Source: Microthrixaceae bacterium (GTDB lineage Bacteria > Actinomycetota > Acidimicrobiia > Acidimicrobiales > Poriferisodalaceae). From it: DNA of 64,000 bases. Shown here one piece after another: positions 14,587 through 23,182 of this stretch (positions are counted from its first letter, which is position 1; each line of letters starts with the position of its first letter). The notes beneath the pieces are model-generated. The model did no database searches. It was not told the origin of the DNA and was given only the letters and a program-made list of their open reading frames with translations. The position numbers were made by a program, and so were the translations under genes. The stretch spans positions 1 to 64,000 of the forward strand of contig WTFX01000006.1 of NCBI GenBank assembly GCA_011523825.1. Direction: 5' to 3'.

Positions 14587-16542
14587 ATGTCCGACGAGCC
14601 ATGGGACCTTGCCCCGGCTACTGGCAAGGGGGCATCAGACATCGGCGACGCCGCTGCCGCACTCGGCGAGGTGATCGCAGGGCTTCCCGGCGGCGGCGAG
14701 CAACGCGACGGCCAGGCCGAGATGGCAGCCGCGGTGCATGACGTGATCGCCGGCGGCGACACGCTGTTGTGCCAGGCAGGCACCGGCGTGGGCAAGTCGC
14801 TCGCCTACCTGGTACCTGCTGCGCTGGCTGCGGCTGCGGGCAAGCGAGTGGTGATCGCCACCGCGACGCTGGCGCTGCAGGACCAGCTCGTCGGCAAGGA
14901 CCTCCCGCTCGTGGCCGCCGGGATGGCCCAGCGGCTCGGACGTCCGGTCCGGTGGGAAGTACTGAAAGGGCGCAACAACTATCTCTGTCGCCACCGCTTC
15001 GGCGAGCATGCCCAGCAGCAGTTCGACTTGGGTGACGGCCCGGCCACGCCCGCCGAGCTGGCTCGGCAGCAGCAGCTCGCCGAAATCTCACAGTGGGTGC
15101 CCCGGACGCGCACGGGAGACCGTTCGGAGCTGGCCGTCGCGCCCGACGCGCGCGTGTGGTCGTCGGTGTCGGTGACCAGCACCGAGTGCATCGGCGCCGA
15201 GCGCTGCCCCGAGGGCCACCGCTGCTTCGCCGAGGAGGCTCGGGCCCGGTCGGCGAGGGCCGGCATCGTGGTTACCAACCAGCACCTCTACTGCATCGAC
15301 CTGTTCGGCGATGGCTACCTGTTCGGGCCCCACGACGCCGTCGTGTTCGACGAGGCCCATCAGCTCGAGCCGGTCGTCACCCAAGTGGCCGGCCTGGAGA
15401 TCACTCCGGCGGGCTTCACGCGGCTGGCTGCCGAAGCACGCGCGGTGGGCGCTGCGGGCACAGCTGCGGATGCCGTCGCTGATGTTTCGAATCGTCTGGC
15501 CGACGAGCTCGGCCCGTTGCGTGACACCCGCTTGGGCGCGATCACTGGTGACCTGGCCAGCCTGCTGGAAGTCGCCGACAGCAGGGTCGCCGATCTCGCC
15601 GTCGAGCTGCGGTCGGCCGGCGACGACGCAGCCGACCTCGAACGGCTGCGGGTCGGCCGGATCGCAGCGGAGTCGCTCACTGCGCTGCGAGCAGCGCTCG
15701 ACCCCCCGCAGGGAACGGTGATCCTGGTGGAAGGCCGCGGCCGGCTCCGCCTCGCGCCGCTCGATGTCGGAGACCTGCTCGCGAGCCAGCTGTGGGGCCG
15801 TCAAGCGTGCGTGCTCACGAGCGCGACGCTCGGCCCGCACTTCGTCGGGCGACTCGGTGTGCCCGCCGCCGATCACGCGTATCTCGCGGTGGACAGCCCG
15901 TTCGACTACCGCACCAACGCGCTGCTGTATTGCGCCCGGCACCTGCCTGCCCCCACCAGTGATGCGTACCGGGCAGCGGCCATCGACGAGCTGGCTGAGC
16001 TCGTGGCGGCGATCGGCGGGCGCACGCTCGCACTGTTCACGAGCTGGCGAGCGCTCAATGACACAGCCGATGCGCTCACTGAGCGGCTCAGCGGCATCCG
16101 GGTGCTGCGCCAGGGAGGCGAGCTGTCGAACGCCGCGCTGCTCGATGCGCTAGGGGACGATCCCGCAACGGTGGTATTCGGCACGATGAGCTTCTGGCAG
16201 GGGGTGGACGTGGCTGGGCCAGCCCTGTCGCTGCTCGCGATCGACCGTCTCCCGTTCGCCCGGCCCAACGAGCCGCTCGCGGCAGCCCGGCGCGAAGCGG
16301 CAGGCAGCGATGCCTTCATGACCGTCGACGTACCGAACGCGGCAGACATGCTGGCACAAGGAGTGGGCCGGCTGATCCGCACCACCGCGGACCGGGGGGT
16401 GGTGGCAGTGCTCGACTCGCGGCTCGCTACCGCCGGCTACCGGCCGCGCCTGCTCGATCCGCTGCCGCCCATGCGCCGCAGCGTCGATCAGGCCGATGCA
16501 ATCGAGTTCCTCGCCTCCATCCGCAACCAGCACGCCGCCTGA
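14587..16542 (+). CDS. dinG: DinG/YoaA-family iron-sulfur ATP-dependent DNA helicase
   Basis: A 651-residue XPD-like superfamily 2 helicase, 5'-3', probably acting on replication or repair intermediates such as R-loops. Walker A is at about 64-71 (AGTGVGKS), the DEAH box at residues 255-258, and the C-terminal helicase motif VI at QGVGRLIRT. Four cysteines, C134, C201, C207 and C213, are spaced as the 4Fe-4S cluster of this family. The start follows GGAAGGAGCGTGAGCAG. It is divergent from uppS and convergent with era. The upstream region holds no convincing LexA box, so SOS control is not supported by the sequence. Confidence 0.93.
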   Translation: MSDEPWDLAPATGKGASDIGDAAAALGEVIAGLPGGGEQRDGQAEMAAAVHDVIAGGDTLLCQAGTGVGKSLAYLVPAALAAAAGKRVVIATATLALQDQLVGKDLPLVAAGMAQRLGRPVRWEVLKGRNNYLCRHRFGEHAQQQFDLGDGPATPAELARQQQLAEISQWVPRTRTGDRSELAVAPDARVWSSVSVTSTECIGAERCPEGHRCFAEEARARSARAGIVVTNQHLYCIDLFGDGYLFGPHDAVVFDEAHQLEPVVTQVAGLEITPAGFTRLAAEARAVGAAGTAADAVADVSNRLADELGPLRDTRLGAITGDLASLLEVADSRVADLAVELRSAGDDAADLERLRVGRIAAESLTALRAALDPPQGTVILVEGRGRLRLAPLDVGDLLASQLWGRQACVLTSATLGPHFVGRLGVPAADHAYLAVDSPFDYRTNALLYCARHLPAPTSDAYRAAAIDELAELVAAIGGRTLALFTSWRALNDTADALTERLSGIRVLRQGGELSNAALLDALGDDPATVVFGTMSFWQGVDVAGPALSLLAIDRLPFARPNEPLAAARREAAGSDAFMTVDVPNAADMLAQGVGRLIRTTADRGVVAVLDSRLATAGYRPRLLDPLPPMRRSVDQADAIEFLASIRNQHAA

Positions 16543-16558
16543 CACATCCTCCAGGTCG

Positions 16559-17440
16559 TCAGTCGAGGGGCTCAGAGGGAGCCTCGGGTGCGAGCATGCG
16601 GGCGACTGCGTCGGGGGTGCGCTGCCAGTCCGGCTCGACACGCACCCGCAGCTCCAGATACACGCCGTCGAGGCCGAGCTCACGGCGTGCCGCCGTGCCC
16701 ACCTCTCGCAGCATCCGCCCGCCCCTGCCGATCACGATGCCCTTCTGCGAGGGCCGCTCCACGGCGATGTCGCAGCGGATGCGTTCAGGCTCCCACTCGG
16801 TGACGCGGACCGCGATGCTGTAGGGCAGCTCGTCGCCCAGCCGCGCCAGCAACTGTTCGCGCACCGCCTCGGAGATGCGCCACGCATCGGGCAGATCGGT
16901 GATGCTCTCAGGCCCGAAGTAGGCAGGGCCCTCGCCGAGGCCGGCCGCCAAGTGGTCGAGCAGGGCATCGGTGCCCTCGCCGGTCACACCCGACACGGGG
17001 AAATACGCATCGGCGTCGAACTCCGCTGCGGCGGCAAGTTGATCCAGCACCTGGGCCTTCGACGCCCGGTCGCACTTCGTGACTGCGACGACAGTGCGGA
17101 TGCCTGACGGCAACGACTCCCAGATGAGCCGGTCGCCGCGGCCCAGCGGCGCTGTGGCGTCGAGCACCATGCAGATCACGTCCAGCGGCTCCAGTTCGGT
17201 GACAGCGGTGCGCGCGGTCTCGTTGAGCTGCTCCCCCAGCGAAGTGACAGGCTTGGCGATGCCGGGCGTGTCGACGAAGACAATCTGCACATCGGGCAGG
17301 TGCCGCACACCCATGACACGCAGCCGTGTGGTCTGGGGCCTGGCGGAGGTGATGCTGATCTTGCTGCCCACCAGGCAGTTCAGCAGCGTCGACTTGCCTG
17401 CGTTCGGGCGCCCGACGAGGGTCACAAAGCCTGAGCGCAC
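16559..17440 (-). CDS. era: GTPase Era
   Basis: Era binds the 3' end of 16S rRNA and assists 30S assembly. The 293-residue protein has G1 GRPNAGKS (residues 10-17), G3 DTPG, G4 TKCD (canonical NKxD with Thr in place of Asn), and a C-terminal KH domain (KGIVIGRGGRMLREVG). GTG at 17440 was chosen because GGAG lies eight bases upstream and it starts 14 bases after the corC stop; an in-frame ATG at 17539 would overlap corC. It lies in the phoH-ybeY-corC-era order usual for this operon. Confidence 0.95.
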   Translation of the reverse strand: MRSGFVTLVGRPNAGKSTLLNCLVGSKISITSARPQTTRLRVMGVRHLPDVQIVFVDTPGIAKPVTSLGEQLNETARTAVTELEPLDVICMVLDATAPLGRGDRLIWESLPSGIRTVVAVTKCDRASKAQVLDQLAAAAEFDADAYFPVSGVTGEGTDALLDHLAAGLGEGPAYFGPESITDLPDAWRISEAVREQLLARLGDELPYSIAVRVTEWEPERIRCDIAVERPSQKGIVIGRGGRMLREVGTAARRELGLDGVYLELRVRVEPDWQRTPDAVARMLAPEAPSEPLD

Positions 17441-17454
17441 CGCCCGCTCCGGGC

Positions 17455-18774
17455 CTAGCCCGAACCCACCGGATCGGCACCTCGACGGGCGCCGACGAGG
17501 TTGATGCGCCGGCCCTCCACTTCGAGGGCAGACAGGCACCAGCCGTCGAGCTCGGTGGTCTCTCCCGTCTCGGGCACGTGACCCATGCGGTCGAGCACCA
17601 GCCCGCCGACCGTGTCCCAGTCGCCCTCGGGCAGCCGAAGCTCCAGCACCTCGGCCAGCCGCGACGCCGGCAAACGCCCGGAGAACATGAACCCGCCGTC
17701 ACCCACTTCCTGGACGAGTGCCTCGTCGGCGTCGTACTCGTCGGCAATCTCCCCGACGAGCTCTTCGATGATGTCCTCGAGCGTGACCAGCCCTGCGACG
17801 CCGCCGTACTCGTCCACGGCGACGGCCAAGTGTGACTTGGACTCCTGCATCTCACGCATCAGGTCGCTGACTCGCTTCGTCTCGGGCACAAAGGTGGCCG
17901 GACGCAGCACCTGCGCGCAGGTGGCCGATCCATCCGAAGGGCTGCCATGCAGGTAGGCCGCAACGAGATCCTTGGCCAGCACGATGCCCCGGAGGTCGTC
18001 GACGCTGGCGGCGGTCACCGGCAGGCGCGTGAACCCCGAGGCGATGACCTTCTCCAGCGCATCGGCGACGCTGTCATCGAGACTCACCGTGACCATGTCG
18101 GGCCGAGGCACCATCACTTCACGCACGATGGTGTCGCCGAGCTCCATGATCTGACCGATCAACTCTGCCTCGCTGTCCTCGATCAGGCTGGCCTGTGCGG
18201 CAGCCGATGCCAGCGCCACCAGCTCATCCTCAGTGACCTCACCGCTGTCGCCCTGTGTGACAGCAGGCCCCACCGCCCTCGCCGGGAACGCCAGCAACCG
18301 CGCTGCCCAAGCGAGCGGCCCGGTACGACTCAGCACCCGGGCAACTGGCGCGAGCACCCGCGCCATGCGGTCATTGGCCTCGACTCCCCAGCGCCGGGGC
18401 ATCGCCTCAGTCACGCCGAACAGCACGACGGCCGTCACGGCAATGGCGGCCACGATGCCCGCTGCGCCCGTCCGGCTCGCGGCAACCCAGGTGACACCGC
18501 CCACCAGCGCCACCTGTGCCAGCACGCGCAGCAGCGAGACGGGACCCAGCACCACCTCGCGGTCCGCCACGAGCTGTTCCAGCGAGGCCCTCGGCGTGGG
18601 GCTCGCGTGCCCGTTGTCGCGGTCGCCGTTGTGACGCTCGCTGTTTCCGTTGGATTCATCCAAGCCTGAAGCGCGGGCCCGGCCCAGACGCACGAACGTC
18701 GCCTCGACCAGTCGCAGGAACATAGCCGCCGCGAGCAGGATCGCCGCCGCGACAGCGCCCAGCACCCAGTTCAT
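17455..18774 (-). CDS. Hemolysin-family membrane protein with CBS pair and CorC_HlyC domain
   Basis: A 439-residue CNNM/CorC-type protein. The N-terminal DUF21-like region has several membrane helices (residues about 2-20, 80-125). A CBS pair follows (RPDMVTVSLDDSVADALEKV; HLAVAVDEYGGVAGLVTLED), then a C-terminal CorC_HlyC transporter-associated domain (SGRLPASRLAEVLELRLPEG). Family members are linked to Mg2+/Co2+ efflux. Its ATG overlaps the ybeY stop codon as ATGA, arguing for translational coupling; a GTG four codons upstream is an alternative. Confidence 0.92.
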   Translation of the reverse strand: MNWVLGAVAAAILLAAAMFLRLVEATFVRLGRARASGLDESNGNSERHNGDRDNGHASPTPRASLEQLVADREVVLGPVSLLRVLAQVALVGGVTWVAASRTGAAGIVAAIAVTAVVLFGVTEAMPRRWGVEANDRMARVLAPVARVLSRTGPLAWAARLLAFPARAVGPAVTQGDSGEVTEDELVALASAAAQASLIEDSEAELIGQIMELGDTIVREVMVPRPDMVTVSLDDSVADALEKVIASGFTRLPVTAASVDDLRGIVLAKDLVAAYLHGSPSDGSATCAQVLRPATFVPETKRVSDLMREMQESKSHLAVAVDEYGGVAGLVTLEDIIEELVGEIADEYDADEALVQEVGDGGFMFSGRLPASRLAEVLELRLPEGDWDTVGGLVLDRMGHVPETGETTELDGWCLSALEVEGRRINLVGARRGADPVGSG

Positions 18775-19295
18775 GAATGGCTCCACAATCGGCGCAAGTG
18801 CTCAGTCTCGCGGGCGCGCATCGCTGCGGCTTCGGTGGGCTCTGCGTGATCCATGCCGAGCAAGTGCAGCACGCCGTGCACAACGAGCAAATCGATTTCC
18901 GCGCTGACGCTGCCGTCGTGTCCTGGCCGAGACCCCTTCGCTGCCTCTGCGTTCACCGCAGCGACGGCTGGGCACACGACGATGTCGCCGGCCAGGGCTG
19001 TGCCGGCGGGATCGGCGCTGATCCCCGTATCGCTGGCCGGCGTCTGCGGACCCGGCACGAGGTCCAGCGGGAAGGCGAGCACGTCGGTCGGCCCGGTGTG
19101 GCCCATGTGAGCCTCATTCAGCTCCGCCATCTCGTCGCGGCCCACGAACGTCACGGCGGTCTCGGTGCCCGGCGGCACACCCTCGGCCTCCAGCACCTGC
19201 CGCACCAGCACGCGGTAACGGCGGGAATCGATCTGCACGTCGCTCTGGCGATCTGCAATCAGCACGCCGTCGTCGCCGGTGCAGCCACCAGCCAC
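18771..19295 (-). CDS. ybeY: Endoribonuclease YbeY
   Basis: A metal-dependent RNase for 16S rRNA 3' maturation and ribosome quality control. The signature zinc motif HGVLHLLGMDH is present near the C-terminus, preceded by MGHTGPTDVLAFPLD and the strand GDIVVCPAVA. GTG at 19295 gives 174 residues and lies five bases after the phoH stop; ATG at 19337 would overlap phoH. The acidic spacer between DLVPGP and GDIVV is longer than in E. coli, as in many actinobacteria. Confidence 0.94.
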   Translation of the reverse strand: MAGGCTGDDGVLIADRQSDVQIDSRRYRVLVRQVLEAEGVPPGTETAVTFVGRDEMAELNEAHMGHTGPTDVLAFPLDLVPGPQTPASDTGISADPAGTALAGDIVVCPAVAAVNAEAAKGSRPGHDGSVSAEIDLLVVHGVLHLLGMDHAEPTEAAAMRARETEHLRRLWSHS

Positions 19296-19299
19296 TCGC

Positions 19300-20262
19300 T
19301 CACTCGCTGCCGTTGCGTTTCGCGTCACGCCGGTCATACGCCGCCACGATGTCGCCGACGATGCGATGCCGGGTGATGTCCCGCCTGCCGAGGCGCGCAA
19401 AGGCAAGTCCACCGATCCCGTCCAGCGCCTGCTCCACATCGATCAGCCCGCTCTTGCCGCCGGGCACGTCGATCTGCGTGCGGTCGCCGGTCACAACCAC
19501 CTTGGAACCGAAGCCGATGCGGGTCAGGAACATCTTCATCTGCTCGGGTGTGGTGTTCTGTGCCTCGTCCAGGATGATGAAGCTGTCGTTGAGCGTACGG
19601 CCGCGCATGAATGCCAGCGGCGCCACGTCGATCGTCTTGCGCTCGAACAGCTTGGCGGCCGTCTCCACGTCCAGCATGTCGTAGAGCGAGTCATACAGCG
19701 GTGCCAGATACGGGTCGATCTTGGCCATCAGATCCCCAGGCAGGAAGCCGAGCCGCTCACCCGCCTCCACTGCCGGACGGGTGAGCACGATGCGTCGCAC
19801 CGCCTTTGACATCAATGCATCGACGGCAAGCGCGACCGCCAGCCACGTCTTGCCGGTGCCGGCCGGCCCGACGGCGAACGTCACGATGTTGGAGCGGATC
19901 ATCTCCACGTAGCGCTTCTGTCCGGCGCTCTTCGCCCGCACCACCCGGCCGTTGGGCGCTCGTACGATCGGCGCAGACAGCACATCGCTCGGGCTCTCGT
20001 CGGCCTCGACCATGTCGATGACGCGGTCGAGCATCTCGGGTTCGATGCGCTGGCCGGCCTCGAGCACGTGCACCATCTCCTCGAAGACCTGCCCGACGAG
20101 CGCTGCGCTGGGCCCGGCCACGGTGATCTCGTTGCCGCGCACGTGAATGTCGGCATCGGCGAAATGATCCGCGACGAGCCGCAGGTGCTCGTCGCGCTGA
20201 CCCAGCACGCCGACCATGAGGTGATTGCCCGGAACGTGAATCCGAACCTGGGTGTCGGTCAC
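19300..20262 (-). CDS. phoH: PhoH-family ATPase
   Basis: A cytoplasmic ATPase of the PhoH family, always found near ybeY and thought to act in RNA metabolism. About 320 residues from GTG at 20262. Residues 1-100 form the KH-like N-terminal region. The ATPase core has Walker A GPAGTGKT, the segment [18 protein letters not shown], Walker B IILDEAQN and the sensor [13 protein letters not shown] start at 20307 is also possible. First gene of the phoH-ybeY-corC-era cluster here; rsmE and dnaJ, which often precede it, are not adjacent. Confidence 0.94.
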   Translation of the reverse strand: MTDTQVRIHVPGNHLMVGVLGQRDEHLRLVADHFADADIHVRGNEITVAGPSAALVGQVFEEMVHVLEAGQRIEPEMLDRVIDMVEADESPSDVLSAPIVRAPNGRVVRAKSAGQKRYVEMIRSNIVTFAVGPAGTGKTWLAVALAVDALMSKAVRRIVLTRPAVEAGERLGFLPGDLMAKIDPYLAPLYDSLYDMLDVETAAKLFERKTIDVAPLAFMRGRTLNDSFIILDEAQNTTPEQMKMFLTRIGFGSKVVVTGDRTQIDVPGGKSGLIDVEQALDGIGGLAFARLGRRDITRHRIVGDIVAAYDRRDAKRNGSE

Positions 20263-20316
20263 TATGCGCTGAAGGCTAGTCGCGTGCCGCGATTGGCCAT
20301 TGTGCAATTGTTCGCG

Positions 20317-20628
20317 TCACGAACGCAGGCCGGCATAGATCTCTTTGCACGCAGCGCACACCGGGTAGCGCTCGCCGTCCCGCGTCGGCACCCACTTCTT
20401 GCCGCACAGAGCCACGACCGCCTCGCCGCTGACCGCCGAGCGGGTCAGTGCCGTCTTGTTGACGTAGTGAGAGAAGCGGTCGTGATCGCCGTCGGTCGTG
20501 CGGGTGTCGGGGCGCTCGATGACATCGGGACTGCCCGCGCCGGCACTGCTGGCAGCCGATTCGCTGGCGGCCCATTCGCTGGCGGCACTGGCGCTGATGC
20601 CACGGATAGTGGCGCTGTGAGTGGACAT
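20317..20628 (-). CDS. DUF3039 family protein
   Basis: A short actinobacterial protein of unknown function, about 103 residues from the chosen ATG (an upstream extension to 20748 has low-complexity sequence). The conserved part is the C-terminal half: DRFSHYVNKTALTRSAVSGE, then ALCGKKWVP and YPVCAACKEIY. The Cys-x20-Cys-x2-Cys pattern suggests a zinc-binding site. The N-terminal half is Ser/Ala-rich and probably disordered. Confidence 0.85.
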   Translation of the reverse strand: MSTHSATIRGISASAASEWAASESAASSAGAGSPDVIERPDTRTTDGDHDRFSHYVNKTALTRSAVSGEAVVALCGKKWVPTRDGERYPVCAACKEIYAGLRS

Positions 20629-20792
20629 CTCGCTGCTCGAGCTCAAGTGTGGGGTCGGCTCCTGCCGGTGCAACGGTACGGCAGTAGTGTGCCCGTTCGC
20701 GCCGTGACCGCACTGGCGGTGCATGCGTGCGTGGAAGGGCAGCCCCAACCCAGCATGGCCAGGACTTCTTCCCAGCCGCCGGAAGCGGCGCT

Positions 20793-23159
20793 ATGAGCCC
20801 AACCGGCGACGGTCAGAGGCTGGACTCCGCCACCGGATGGGCCGTCGCATTGTCGGCCGCATTGGCGACATTTGCGGTGTTCGCTGTCTCGTACAGCTTC
20901 GGCGTGGTGCTCGACTCCATCCGGGTCGAGTTCGGCATCGGCACCGGCCTGGCCGCGCTGCTCTTCGCGATCCCGACCTTCGTCTTCTTCGTGCTCGGTG
21001 TGCTCACCGGCCAGCTCGGCGATCGCTACGGGCCCCGTCGTGTTTTGCTCGCCGGCGCTGTGGCGCTCGGTGCCGGGTTATGGGCGACCAGCCTGGCCCA
21101 GGAGCTCTGGCTGGCGATCACCACATACTCACTGGGCGTGGGCATCGCCGTGGCGTGCGCATATGTGCCGATGGTGTCCGCTGTGGGCGGGTGGTTCGAG
21201 CGGCATCGTGCCGCAGCACTGGGTGTGGCCGTTGCGGGGATCGGTCTCGGCCAGTTCGTTGGGGCGCCGACAGCGGAATGGCTGATTGAGCGCTACGGCT
21301 GGCGGGACACGTACCAAGTGCTCGCGGTAGCGGCGACGGGCCTGCTGCTGATGGCCTTGTTCGCCGCGCGACGCCCGCCCCTGGAGGCACCGCACAGCGA
21401 GATGCCATCCGTCCGGCGGCTCCTTCACAATCGGCGCTTCACGTTGTTGTACCTGTCGATGATGCTCCTGAGCTCCAGCTTGTTCGTCCCGATCATCTTC
21501 ATCAAGGACTACCTCGAAGACTTGGGAAAGCCAGGCGGAGAGTGGCTGATCGGCATCATCGGCCTGGCCTCGCTGCTCGGACGGCTGGCGCTGGGAGCGC
21601 TCGGCACCGTGCTGCCGCTCATGCGGCTGTACCAGATCTCCTACACCGTCATGGGGCTCAGCTACCTGATCTGGCTGTTCGCCGGCGACAACTACACGAT
21701 CCTGGTGATCTACTCGCTGGTGATGGGCAGCAGCTATGGCGGCTTCATTGCCCTGTCCCCCGCCGTAGCTGCGGAGCTCTTCGGGCTGGCCGGGCTCGGT
21801 GGCGTACTGGGCGCGCTGTACACCGCTGCGGGCATCGGCGGCCTTGCGGGACCTCCGCTTGCCGGGCTGCTGATCGACGATGCGGGCTACCGCCTCACGA
21901 TCGTGGTGGCGATGGCCGCGGCGTTGTTGTCGGTTCCGCTCCTGATTGCTGCGAGTCGCGCCCGTGCGATCCCGCTCGCAACCGTGGGCGACGGCGAGGC
22001 CGCCCCTCGGGCCACGACGTCGGCGCCCCGCGAGCAGGTCGCATCTGCGCTCGTCGCTCAGCCCGGCGACGCCGTCCCCGCCGCCGGATACGGGCACCGC
22101 AGGCCGGTCACGGTGCACTCATTCCGGGCGGCACCGGCCCAAACGGCACTTGGGCCCGCGTCGATCGACTCCGTGCTCCTGCTGTCGTTCGGGGGACCGG
22201 AAGGTCCCGACGAGGTGATGCCGTTCTTGCAGAACGTCACCCAGGGACGCGACGTTCCGGCAGAGCGGCTTGCTCGAGTCTCCCAGCAGTATCTGCGCCA
22301 CGGCGGCGTGAGCCCGATCAACGAGCAGAACCGCGCTCTGCTGGCGGCACTGTCGGGCGAGCTGGCTCGCCGGGGCACGCCGTTGGCGTGCTACTGGGGC
22401 AATCGCAACTGGCATCCCTACCTGAGCGACACCGTCGAGGTGATGGCCAGCGAAGGCTGCCGCCATGCCGCGGTGATCGTGACCTCCGCCTTCAGCTCGT
22501 ATTCGGGTTGCCGCCAGTACCACGAAGACCTCGCACGGGCCGCCGACGAGGTGCCCCTAGCACCGCGCATGTCCCGCGTACGCGTCTACGGCAATCACCC
22601 CGGGTTCGCCGGCGCCCTGGCCGAACGCATCCGTGAGGCAGTCGACGGCGCTCGACTGCGCAACGATGTGCACACACTGTTTGCGGCGCACAGCCTGCCG
22701 ATCCGGATGGCCGCATCGTGCGACTACGAGGCGCAGCTTCGCGACGCCGCTGAGACCGTTGCCGCCATGGCGGGCCTGAGGGGCGAGATCGAGGTCGTGT
22801 ACCAGTCGCGCAGCGGACCGCCGCACGTGCCGTGGCTGGAACCCGACGTCAACGACCGTCTCGCCCAGCTCGGCTCGGCGGGCTGCCGTACCGCCCTCGT
22901 CGTCCCGCTCGGATTCGTCTCCGACCACATGGAAGTGCTCGTCGATCTCGACACCACCGCACGCGCCACCGCGGCTCGCGCCGGCATCGCCATGGTGCGA
23001 GCCCGATCGGTCGGCACGCATCCATTGTTCCTGGAGGCGCTGGTGGATCTCGTGGAGGAGACGGCAGGCCTGCGAGCCGACCGGCCCGCGGCCGGACATC
23101 TCGGGCCGCACCCTGACAGGTGCGCCCCGGGATGCTGCCCGATCGAGCGAGGCGCCTGA
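20793..23159 (+). CDS. Fusion: MFS transporter joined to ferrochelatase
   Basis: A continuous 788-residue frame. Residues 1 to about 395 are a 12-helix MFS transporter of the monocarboxylate/oxalate type (GDRYGPRRVLLAG loop between helices 2 and 3). An Ala/Pro/Thr-rich linker follows. From about 459 to the end is a complete ferrochelatase: SVLLLSFGGPEGPDEVMPFL, TSAFSSYSGCRQYHEDL, the catalytic-region FAAHSLPIRM, YQSRSGPP and GFVSDHMEVLVDLD with the conserved Glu, then a C-terminal cysteine cluster CAPGCCP like the 2Fe-2S ligands of actinobacterial enzymes. It inserts iron into a porphyrin or coproporphyrin at the membrane; the transporter may move a haem precursor or product. Internal re-initiation of a separate ferrochelatase cannot be ruled out. 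Confidence 0.88.
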   Translation: MSPTGDGQRLDSATGWAVALSAALATFAVFAVSYSFGVVLDSIRVEFGIGTGLAALLFAIPTFVFFVLGVLTGQLGDRYGPRRVLLAGAVALGAGLWATSLAQELWLAITTYSLGVGIAVACAYVPMVSAVGGWFERHRAAALGVAVAGIGLGQFVGAPTAEWLIERYGWRDTYQVLAVAATGLLLMALFAARRPPLEAPHSEMPSVRRLLHNRRFTLLYLSMMLLSSSLFVPIIFIKDYLEDLGKPGGEWLIGIIGLASLLGRLALGALGTVLPLMRLYQISYTVMGLSYLIWLFAGDNYTILVIYSLVMGSSYGGFIALSPAVAAELFGLAGLGGVLGALYTAAGIGGLAGPPLAGLLIDDAGYRLTIVVAMAAALLSVPLLIAASRARAIPLATVGDGEAAPRATTSAPREQVASALVAQPGDAVPAAGYGHRRPVTVHSFRAAPAQTALGPASIDSVLLLSFGGPEGPDEVMPFLQNVTQGRDVPAERLARVSQQYLRHGGVSPINEQNRALLAALSGELARRGTPLACYWGNRNWHPYLSDTVEVMASEGCRHAAVIVTSAFSSYSGCRQYHEDLARAADEVPLAPRMSRVRVYGNHPGFAGALAERIREAVDGARLRNDVHTLFAAHSLPIRMAASCDYEAQLRDAAETVAAMAGLRGEIEVVYQSRSGPPHVPWLEPDVNDRLAQLGSAGCRTALVVPLGFVSDHMEVLVDLDTTARATAARAGIAMVRARSVGTHPLFLEALVDLVEETAGLRADRPAAGHLGPHPDRCAPGCCPIERGA

Positions 23160-23182
23160 CTGCTGGCTTGGCAGCTCGACGT

